Source of the DNA: JBIOJM01 sp044450785
GTDB taxonomy: Bacteria > Planctomycetota > Planctomycetia > Isosphaerales > Isosphaeraceae
DNA length: 12,979 bases
Direction of reading: 5' to 3'
Assembly: GCA_044450785.1 (NCBI GenBank)
Contig: JBIOJM010000297.1
Coordinates: 1 to 12,979 of the forward strand
Shown: positions 7,179 through 12,979 of the stretch, piece after piece
Position numbering within the stretch: position 1 is the stretch's first letter
Layout: every line of letters starts with the position of its first letter
Notes under the pieces: model-generated
Databases searched by the model: none
What the model saw: only the letters and a program-made list of their open reading frames with translations
What the model was told of the DNA's origin: nothing
Position numbers and translations under genes: made by a program

Positions 7179-8354
7179 TCAATCCCCTTCGAGAGGCTGG
7201 CGTTCGTAGAGTTTGCGATAACTGTCGTACCGGCCGGGGTGGATCTGCCCCCAGTAGACGGCGTCCTTGACGGCGCACCCGCTTTCGTGGGTGTGCGAGC
7301 AGTCGGGGAAATGGCAGTGAGGGATCAAGGGACGGAATTCGATGAAATAACCCTCGAGCTCGCCGGGTACGGTGCCCCAGAGCTCGAACTGCCGGAGTCC
7401 TGGAGTGTCGACGACGAAGCCTCCCGCGTGCAGGTTGATCAGCTCGGCGGTCGTCGTGGCGTGCTTCCCCTTGAACGTCCAATCCGAGACCTCTCGGACC
7501 TTGAGGTTGAGGCCGGGCTGAATGGCGTTCAAGAGGGAGCTCTTGCCAACCCCGCTCTGGCCGGTGACGGCCGTCACGCCGCTGGAGAGCAACACCCGCA
7601 AGCGATCGAGGCCCCGGCCATCCATCACGGAGGTGACGACGGCCTCGTAGCCGAGCTGGGAGTACAGGCCGATGACCCACTGATGAGTGGCCAGGTCGAC
7701 AAGGTCGGCCTTGTTCAGCACGATGACCGCGCGGACGCCGCCGATCTCGGCCGACACAAGGTAGCGGTCGATCAAGCCGAGCTTCAATCCTGGTTCGGCC
7801 AGGGCCGAGACGATGAGGACCTGGTCGACGTTGGCCGCGATGATGTGCTGACGATGACGATACCCGCGCGTGATCACGCCGCGCCGGCTTTCAACCTTCT
7901 CGATCATCCCAGAAGCGCCGGCGGCCGATCCGGGTCGGAACCACACCTGGTCTCCCACGGTGACGACGCTGCGGCCCTCGATTGCCAGGCTTTTGAGCAG
8001 GCCGCGGACATGGCAGGAGTGGGTTTCGCCGTCCTCGGATTGGACGATTGAGATCAGGCCATGGACCCGGACGATGCGTCCTCGGAGGCAGGTCGCGGAA
8101 CCGACGGCCGGCCTCGAGGCGGCTTCCGGGCTGGCGGGCGCTGCGTCGTCTTGCGCGTCCGCACTGACTTCCTCGATGATCGTCCGGTGCCGTGACAGCT
8201 CTCCCTTGGGGCGAACGCGATCGATCGCCGGTGTCGCGGCGGGTGTCAGCTCGTCGTCACGGAACTTTCTGGTCAGGTCGTTGGACCGGGTGCGAGTCTG
8301 CCGGTTCTTCCGGAAGGCGACCCGCACTTTTTTCTTCTTCACCTTTGAGAACAT
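7179..8354 (-). CDS. rsgA: Ribosome small-subunit biogenesis GTPase RsgA
   Basis: RsgA is a circularly permuted GTPase that checks late maturation of the 30S subunit in the cytoplasm. This 391-aa protein shows the family order: an OB-fold (about 90-155), G4 NKAD (214-217), G1 GQSGVGKSS (265-273), GKHATTT (296-302), G3 DTPG (316-319), then the zinc knuckle C347-x4-C352-x-H354-x5-C360. It is longer than typical bacterial RsgA because of about 85 extra N-terminal residues, starting with a Lys/Arg-rich stretch. The start is uncertain: ATG 8354 has GGAG directly adjacent (no spacing), while a GTG at 8342 has the same GGAG at 12 nt; an in-frame TTG at 8369 is less likely. It follows the ACT gene by 57 bp on the same strand, probably in one transcript. 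Confidence 0.95.
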   Translation of the reverse strand: MFSKVKKKKVRVAFRKNRQTRTRSNDLTRKFRDDELTPAATPAIDRVRPKGELSRHRTIIEEVSADAQDDAAPASPEAASRPAVGSATCLRGRIVRVHGLISIVQSEDGETHSCHVRGLLKSLAIEGRSVVTVGDQVWFRPGSAAGASGMIEKVESRRGVITRGYRHRQHIIAANVDQVLIVSALAEPGLKLGLIDRYLVSAEIGGVRAVIVLNKADLVDLATHQWVIGLYSQLGYEAVVTSVMDGRGLDRLRVLLSSGVTAVTGQSGVGKSSLLNAIQPGLNLKVREVSDWTFKGKHATTTAELINLHAGGFVVDTPGLRQFELWGTVPGELEGYFIEFRPLIPHCHFPDCSHTHESGCAVKDAVYWGQIHPGRYDSYRKLYERQPLEGD

Positions 8355-8411
8355 CTCCGGGTGAGCCAATCGCGGGGAAGTCGCTCGAACCGCATGGTTG
8401 CATCGGGTGCG

Positions 8412-8864
8412 TCACCGCGAGTGCAAGGGGCGCCTGCCCGCTGAACGACCGGAGCTCGAGCCCGAGTTGAGGAACTCGTTCAAGATCTGAGACGCGCGCT
8501 TGGGGTTCGACGTGTGGAAGATCCCCAGCGCCTTGCCGGGGGCCGTCATCGTCGAGCAATAGGCATACTCGACGTTGATATGTTCCGCCGCGAGCTTCTC
8601 CAGGAGTCTGGCCAGCGATCCCGTGCGGTTCTCGAGCGGCACGGCCAGCACTTCAACGATGCGAAATTCGGTTCCCAGCGAGGTCAGGACGTTCTTGGTC
8701 GTCTCCAGGTCGCTCGTGATCAATCTCAAGACGCTCGGTCCGTCGCGTTCCATGACCGAGAGGGCGCGGATATCGACCTTCTCCTGAGCCAGGGCGGAAC
8801 AGATCTTGGCGAGGCGTCCGGGCTTGTTGTCGAGATGAGCAGTCACTTCGGGCACGATTTCCAT
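8412..8864 (-). CDS. Tandem ACT-domain protein
   Basis: This 150-aa protein consists of two ACT domains (about residues 3-70 and 72-132) and a short Ser/Arg-rich tail. The first has DNKPGRLAKICSAL and DIRALSV; the second has ENRTGSLARLLEKLA and NVEYAY. These are the ligand-side loop and helix pattern typical of ACT folds that bind amino acids. Stand-alone tandem ACT proteins are usually small-molecule sensors without catalysis; the ligand is unknown. ATG 8864 has AAGGA (8872-8876) 7 nt upstream, and this site overlaps the TAA stop of the 876-aa gene (8876-8878), with only 11 bp between the genes. Translational coupling is therefore likely. rsgA follows after 57 bp. Confidence 0.9.
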   Translation of the reverse strand: MEIVPEVTAHLDNKPGRLAKICSALAQEKVDIRALSVMERDGPSVLRLITSDLETTKNVLTSLGTEFRIVEVLAVPLENRTGSLARLLEKLAAEHINVEYAYCSTMTAPGKALGIFHTSNPKRASQILNEFLNSGSSSGRSAGRRPLHSR

Positions 8865-8871
8865 TGAAGAG

Positions 8872-8876
8872 TCCTT
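8872..8876 (-). promoter_or_regulatory. Ribosome binding site of the ACT gene overlapping the upstream stop codon
   Basis: AAGGA shares one base with the TAA stop codon of the secreted-protein gene and lies 7 nt before the ATG at 8864. This arrangement supports an operon with coupled translation. Confidence 0.6.
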
Positions 8877-11506
8877 TAGTTCGGAGACTGACCGGTGCTA
8901 CCAGCCCGGGCGGCCGGTGGTGCTCCCCTGGACGTTGCGGGCTGTCCCCTGGCCGGGCGCGGGGCGGCAACCGCGTTGGCAGCCGGCTGCGAGCCCGTTT
9001 CACCGGGAGCACCGCCCGCCACGGCTGGCGAGCCCGCGGCTCCGTCCTGGGGCGGCTTCGCGTGGTCGAATAGCGACCGCATGGCCGGCATGGCGGCCGC
9101 GATCGGCGCCAGGCCGGCCGACAATGACAGATTGGGAAACGCCCCGCGCGACACGAACCGGATCTCCTGGTCTGATACGGCGATGCAAAGTGTGCTGGGA
9201 AAGAGATGGGCCTTCAAGTCGTCGGCCTTGGGGAGCTTATCGGGATCGACCTTGAGCACGACCATCGAATCGCCGGTCGAGCCCCCTTCGGTCGAGGCGG
9301 CCGCGGGGTTTTCTTGTCCACCAGCCGGGACGATGCCACCGAGTTTTCCAGGGCCGCCGGCGCCGCCTCTTCGACCGCCCGGGGGGCCTCGTCCAGGGCC
9401 GCCCTGCGCAGCAGCGCCGGGTCCGCCGGAACCGGCTGCCGCGCCGGCGGGAGCAAACCGGCGGCGACCCCGGTCTTCTGCCCCGGCAGGGCCCGACATC
9501 GCGCCGCCCGGCTGGCCCGGGCCGGCGGTCGTCTGGCCTTTGCCGGCTCGAGCGTTGGCCAGGGCGATCGACGTGTTGATCATCGTCTGGAGCGTGCCCG
9601 GCAAACTGGCGAGCAAGGACGGCAGGCTATCGGACACGTCGTTGACGAAGAGCGCGTTCAGTTTCTGCGGCAGGCTCTCGCAGGCTCGCTCAAGACCGGA
9701 TGAGGGTTTCCAATCCTTACGTTGCACGGCCGCAAGCGCCGCCCGTGCGGCGTCCGGTGAGACCGCGAACGCGACATACTTGCCGTCGAGCTGAATGGTG
9801 GGGCGAAAGCTCGGCGGACCATACCGGATGGGAGAGTCGTTGTGGGTCATCAGCACGAACGATTTGACTTTACCTGGCGTGGGCGTGAGGGTAAACCGCG
9901 GCGCTGGGGTGTCGTGGAGCGAGCGGCGGCGTTTGGTTCGGTCGCCTGCCGGCGCCGGCCTCCTGCCTCCCTGGTTGCGGCCGGCGGCACCCCCTTCCCC
10001 TTTCTGAGCCGCGGCCCGCTGCTCCTCGGCGACTTTCTCCATTGCCTGGGCTTTTATCTCGCCGTTGATCGCGTTGATCGCCACATCCAGTCCCTTGCTG
10101 AACAGCTCGGGGTTGCTGACCTCCGCGACCAGCGTGAGCTTGGGGAATACCGACTGCATGGCGGCGACGGCCGCGGTTGGGCTCCAACCATTGCCAAGCG
10201 CGGATTCCAGTGAATCGTCGTTGGTGGCGGCCGACTGTCCGGCCCCGAGGTAGGCGACCATCTTGGGCCCTAGATGCGCCAGCAGGTCCTTCTGAAGATC
10301 GATCTGGCCGATTCGCCGGATCGACTCGGCCATTTCGTCGATCTGTTCCTTGACATCGCCGTCAGGCGCAATCTGCTTGACGGTCTCGAGGAGCTGGCTG
10401 GGGCTGATCGACAGCTCGATGAACGATTCGACCCCGTCGGGCATGGCCAGGAGGGAGGTTTTTTCGAAGGCCGCCCCGTCGAAGAGAGCGAGGCCGGGTT
10501 TGCGCGGCCTGGGGGCGACGAGCCGCGTGACTGCCATCAGGGCATCGGCATCGAAGCCCCACCGGAAATCGATCTGCCGGATGCCCCACTCGGTGTTGAG
10601 CTTACGGAGGAAAGCCGTTGACTTATCCGGCATTTCGGGGCAATTGGCCATGTCGGCAAAGGCGATGCAGACAGGCTGGAATCTCCCCTCGGGCTTGGCG
10701 AGCTGCTGGACCTGCGGGTGCTCGAAGGCGCTCTGGGATTTGCCGTCGAGAGCGGCGATGATGGCATCAGCGCTGGTCGGGTGAATGAAGCCGACGACCA
10801 GGTCGTTCTTCTCGGCCCACCAGACCCACCCCGGGTCGTTCGTGCTGGTCGATGTTCGTGCGCCCGCGGCGGGCACGACGATCAGAGTTCGCCCCCCTTT
10901 TTCTGCAATCTTGGGCTTCGCGTCGATCCCCATCATCCATCCCATCAAACGGCTCGCGAGCGGTTTTACCCCCTTGCTGATCGCGCCTCGCAGGACAAAC
11001 GTGCCTCGGGCGAGGTCAGGGCCCTTCGGATTGGCGTTGATCGCCAGGACCCAGCCGGAGCGGGCCGAGTGCTTGGCCAGGGTGACGATCTCGGCACCGC
11101 TCAGCTTGTGGTTCGGGAAGACGCTCAGGGCCTTGTCGAGGAGCTGGCCGGCGACTTGTTCGAGCATCTCGCCCAGCGGTGTCTCGTTGAGCATCTTGTA
11201 GGCGGCGGTGTTCTTCCATGAATCGGCGTGGGCGTCCAGACCCGCGAACTCCACGTACAGGATCAGGTTGTCTTTCGGGACGAAGTGGGAGAGCGGCACG
11301 GCGTCCGGTGCGGCCGCCTTGGTCGTGGTGCCGCTCGTATCCGCCTGGGTTTGTGCCCGCAGACCGGCCGGGGCGAGCAGACCGGCCAGCAGCAAGACGA
11401 GAAACCATCGGCTGACCTGGGGGTGGGCCGAAGGCAACGCGGAGCGCGGGCACCCCCGCGTCGCGGTCTTACCAATCAGAGATCGTCGCACGGGGGCGGT
11501 CCTCAT
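8876..11506 (-). CDS. Large secreted protein of unknown function with Gly/Pro/Ala-rich linkers
   Basis: I do not recognise a family with certainty. The 876-aa product has a hydrophobic segment at about residues 34-47 and a possible signal cleavage after GLRA (residue 51), so it is probably exported. The first part of the mature protein includes VPKDNLILYVEFAGLD, a pattern common in planctomycete secreted proteins of the DUF3352-like kind. Globular regions are broken by a basic disordered stretch (about 500-540), a Gly/Pro/Ala-rich linker (655-747) and an Ala/Pro-rich tail (818-876). No enzyme motif is visible. The start is weak: ATG 11506 has no clear Shine-Dalgarno and leaves a 33-residue n-region; a TTG at 11437 would give a more usual signal peptide. 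Its stop is 11 bp before the ACT gene. Confidence 0.8.
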   Translation of the reverse strand: MRTAPVRRSLIGKTATRGCPRSALPSAHPQVSRWFLVLLLAGLLAPAGLRAQTQADTSGTTTKAAAPDAVPLSHFVPKDNLILYVEFAGLDAHADSWKNTAAYKMLNETPLGEMLEQVAGQLLDKALSVFPNHKLSGAEIVTLAKHSARSGWVLAINANPKGPDLARGTFVLRGAISKGVKPLASRLMGWMMGIDAKPKIAEKGGRTLIVVPAAGARTSTSTNDPGWVWWAEKNDLVVGFIHPTSADAIIAALDGKSQSAFEHPQVQQLAKPEGRFQPVCIAFADMANCPEMPDKSTAFLRKLNTEWGIRQIDFRWGFDADALMAVTRLVAPRPRKPGLALFDGAAFEKTSLLAMPDGVESFIELSISPSQLLETVKQIAPDGDVKEQIDEMAESIRRIGQIDLQKDLLAHLGPKMVAYLGAGQSAATNDDSLESALGNGWSPTAAVAAMQSVFPKLTLVAEVSNPELFSKGLDVAINAINGEIKAQAMEKVAEEQRAAAQKGEGGAAGRNQGGRRPAPAGDRTKRRRSLHDTPAPRFTLTPTPGKVKSFVLMTHNDSPIRYGPPSFRPTIQLDGKYVAFAVSPDAARAALAAVQRKDWKPSSGLERACESLPQKLNALFVNDVSDSLPSLLASLPGTLQTMINTSIALANARAGKGQTTAGPGQPGGAMSGPAGAEDRGRRRFAPAGAAAGSGGPGAAAQGGPGRGPPGGRRGGAGGPGKLGGIVPAGGQENPAAASTEGGSTGDSMVVLKVDPDKLPKADDLKAHLFPSTLCIAVSDQEIRFVSRGAFPNLSLSAGLAPIAAAMPAMRSLFDHAKPPQDGAAGSPAVAGGAPGETGSQPAANAVAAPRPARGQPATSRGAPPAARAGSTGQSPN
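9266..9544 (-). repeat. Low-complexity Gly/Pro/Ala-coding segment
   Basis: This encodes residues 655-747 of the secreted protein, dominated by Gly, Pro, Ala and Arg (for example GGPGAAAQGGPGRGPPGG). It is very GC-rich and likely disordered. Being simple sequence, it is prone to length variation. Confidence 0.75.
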
Positions 11507-11763
11507 GCTGGTGGATTGTGCCAAGGGTTGACGCGACTTCTCGGGATGAGCAACGAAAGGGTTCGGCAGGCGAGAGCCGGCGTCCCTTCGTCCATCCCGC
11601 GAAATCAACTGCCATCGTAAGAGCGAAACGCCGTTGCGCCAACAACCTGCTCAATGTTGGTTTGGTTCTCACCGCGACGGAAATGGCCGGTCATCGAACT
11701 GTCGGCGAACACGTCGCTCAAGGAAAACACGTGTGCATTCGGCCTCCCTGCTTGCTTTCTTGG

Positions 11764-12531
11764 CTATCCATAGAGCTGATTGACTTTGCCGTAGGTGATC
11801 TTGGGGGCTTTGATCAGGCCGCCGGCGAGCTTCTGGCCCATGGGGTCGACATAGATCCGGCCGGGGCGGTGGGAATTCTCAGGGTTGGTTTCGACGACGT
11901 GGACGTTGAAAATGAATCCGCTCTCGCTCTCCGCCGTGAACCAGTGGACGTTGTCCTTGTGGTCGGAGACGGTCGAGAACTCGCCGGGTTGAAATTCGCG
12001 GTCGATCGTCGGCCGGATGATGTAGTGGTCGGCATGGTCCTCGATGCGGTCGTAATGCCGGCCACGGAACTTCCCTTTCAGGACCAAGAAGCCGGTGGCC
12101 ATGTTGTCGTGGCCGTGGGGTACGACCGAGCGCCCCTTACCCATTGCGAAGATCTGCCGGCCGAACGCCAGATTCACCGGCAACCCGCCGATGTGCGAGA
12201 AGTCGACCGGCAAGCTCCTGGCCCCGTGCGCCGGGAAGCTCACACCGGCGGCGAGCCGGTCGAAGTCCAGGGTCTTCAACAGTGCGGCCAGGTCCACTCG
12301 CCGGTACAGCCGTTCAATCGATGCCTGGAACTCGACGTCCTTCGTTCGGTGTTCGTGCACGTCCCGGCTGATCGAGTCGAGCTCCTTGAACCAGTCGTCG
12401 ACGATCGATCGGACATCGGTCCCGAGGAGCCGGCGCGACCACAACCCCTCGATCAAGGCCAGTGTGATGAGCGATTGCATGGCATTCCGGCCGAAGTCGC
12501 GGCGGGTCGATGATCCGGTTTCCTGGGGCAT
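11764..12531 (-). CDS. Cupin-fold protein with an N-terminal twin-arginine motif
   Basis: This 255-aa protein has STRRDF (residues 8-13), a twin-arginine pattern, but the hydrophobic stretch after it (about 17-31) is short and contains a glutamate, so Tat export is doubtful. An alpha-helical middle part (about 40-95) precedes a beta-rich C-terminal half with cupin-like metal-binding histidines: PHGHD (H139, H141) and a second set at H191/H196 (DHKDNVHWF). The pattern suggests a single-domain cupin with a bound metal; a dioxygenase, isomerase or sensor role cannot be told apart. ATG 12531 has a strong GGAGG (12538-12542) 6 nt upstream. The next gene on the strand, the secreted protein, starts 257 bp downstream, so co-transcription is possible but not clear. 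Confidence 0.8.
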   Translation of the reverse strand: MPQETGSSTRRDFGRNAMQSLITLALIEGLWSRRLLGTDVRSIVDDWFKELDSISRDVHEHRTKDVEFQASIERLYRRVDLAALLKTLDFDRLAAGVSFPAHGARSLPVDFSHIGGLPVNLAFGRQIFAMGKGRSVVPHGHDNMATGFLVLKGKFRGRHYDRIEDHADHYIIRPTIDREFQPGEFSTVSDHKDNVHWFTAESESGFIFNVHVVETNPENSHRPGRIYVDPMGQKLAGGLIKAPKITYGKVNQLYG

Positions 12532-12537
12532 GAGAAT

Positions 12538-12542
12538 CCTCC
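12538..12542 (-). promoter_or_regulatory. Ribosome binding site of the cupin gene
   Basis: GGAGG with a 6-nt spacing fixes the ATG at 12531 as the start. Confidence 0.7.
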
Positions 12543-12769
12543 GGGGTGCGCGGTTAGGGCGGCAAGAGTGGGCTGTCAGGGCGGAGAATGACCGGGCATG
12601 AACAAGACGAGGAAGCCATCGTCAGTCTACTGTGAAGAAGCTGCGACTTGCGAGGGGCCAGTCTGAACCCCGCCGTTTTCACCGACCCGTTTTTCGAACG
12701 ATCAGCCGACAACGAGCTAGAAATCAGCGATTGAGGGACGATCTGAAGCCGCGTGGCTCGCTTGCGCAA

Positions 12770-12799
12770 ATCATACTAACCCGACGCGCGAGTTTTGAA
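12770..12799 (-). promoter_or_regulatory. Possible sigma-70-type promoter for the cupin gene
   Basis: On the minus strand, TTCAAA (12794-12799) and TATGAT (12770-12775) are separated by 18 bp. They match the -35 and -10 consensus at 4 and 5 of 6 bases. The site lies about 240 bp before the start codon, in a locally AT-richer patch. This is a pattern match only. Confidence 0.3.
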
Positions 12800-12810
12800 G
12801 TTGCGCCTTC

Positions 12811-12860
12811 GCGTCTTCGCCCCGAAGGGGCCGCAACAAATCAGCCCAGGGCAACGCCCT
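12811..12860. repeat. Cluster of small GC hairpins, possibly a degenerate dispersed repeat
   Basis: Three short inverted repeats occur within 50 bp: CTTCG/CGAAG (12815-12827), overlapping GCCCC/GGGGC (12819-12831), and AGGGC-AAC-GCCCT (12848-12860). The linking text, GGCCGCAACAAATCAGCCC, resembles intergenic elements I recall from planctomycete-like genomes, in which a CCCCG..CGGGG hairpin is followed by AGCCCAGGGC..GCCCTGGG. The copy looks worn, since the outer pairs of the second hairpin are lost. Confidence 0.4.
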
Positions 12861-12979
12861 CGTCGTTACACACATCTCGGCGGCGGTCGCCGGTAACCCC
12901 TCGCCGAACCCCAAACGGAGCGAATGAGACCGCGATGGGACCAGTTACATTGAGCGCGGAACGTGGCCGCAGTTTACCC

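Larger units (their letters stand above)
12532..12979. other. 448-bp gene-free stretch at the right edge
   Basis: This is the 5' flank of the cupin gene. It holds a possible sigma-70-type promoter (12770-12799) and a run of small GC hairpins (12811-12860). A short minus-strand frame (12554-12769) is Ser/Arg-rich and has no domain; I do not regard it as a gene. Confidence 0.55.

Noticed and set aside
6576..8051. 491-codon plus-strand open frame
   Set aside because: It runs antisense through rsgA and part of the TPR gene and has no domain.
11469..11672. 67-codon minus-strand frame before the secreted-protein gene
   Set aside because: GTG start without a ribosome binding site and no domain; it overlaps the start of the real gene in another frame.

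Overview
The window (about 13 kb, GC-rich) looks like chromosomal DNA of a planctomycete, most likely from the Isosphaeraceae/Gemmata side. I base this on gene style, not on a marker gene: an N-terminal CxxC zinc ribbon followed by a membrane helix and TPRs, a membrane-anchored WD40 propeller, a large secreted protein with Gly/Pro/Ala-rich linkers, an RsgA with a long basic N-terminal extension, and wide gene-poor gaps. No rRNA, tRNA, intact mobile element, phage gene or CRISPR array was found.

Left part (1-3265): a ModA-type molybdate-binding lipoprotein gene (minus) is divergent from a 490-aa membrane-inserted P-loop NTPase gene (plus) across a 196-bp intergenic region. The NTPase gene is convergent with, and overlaps by 16 bp, a small calcineurin-like metallophosphoesterase gene (minus). 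No modB or modC is visible; the window ends 142 bases beyond modA.

Middle part (3266-7178): two minus-strand genes stand among large non-coding gaps. One encodes a single-pass membrane-anchored seven-bladed WD40 propeller. The other encodes a zinc-ribbon/TM/eight-TPR protein whose repeats are also near-identical at DNA level (102-bp unit). The gaps hold a 27-bp perfect palindrome, a 9-bp-arm inverted repeat and a lone CRISPR-repeat-like hairpin, but no convincing genes.

Right part (7179-12979): a minus-strand run transcribed as a cupin-fold protein with an N-terminal twin-arginine motif, then (after 257 bp) an 876-aa secreted protein of unknown function, a tandem ACT-domain protein, and the ribosome-assembly GTPase RsgA. 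The last three are tightly packed (11 and 57 bp gaps). The ACT gene's Shine-Dalgarno overlaps the stop codon of the secreted-protein gene, so they probably form an operon. The last 448 bases hold a possible promoter and a cluster of small GC hairpins resembling a degenerate dispersed repeat.

I see no clear multi-gene novel system. The best candidates for undescribed biology are the membrane-inserted NTPase, the kinase-less zinc-ribbon/TPR protein and the large secreted protein coupled to ACT and rsgA.
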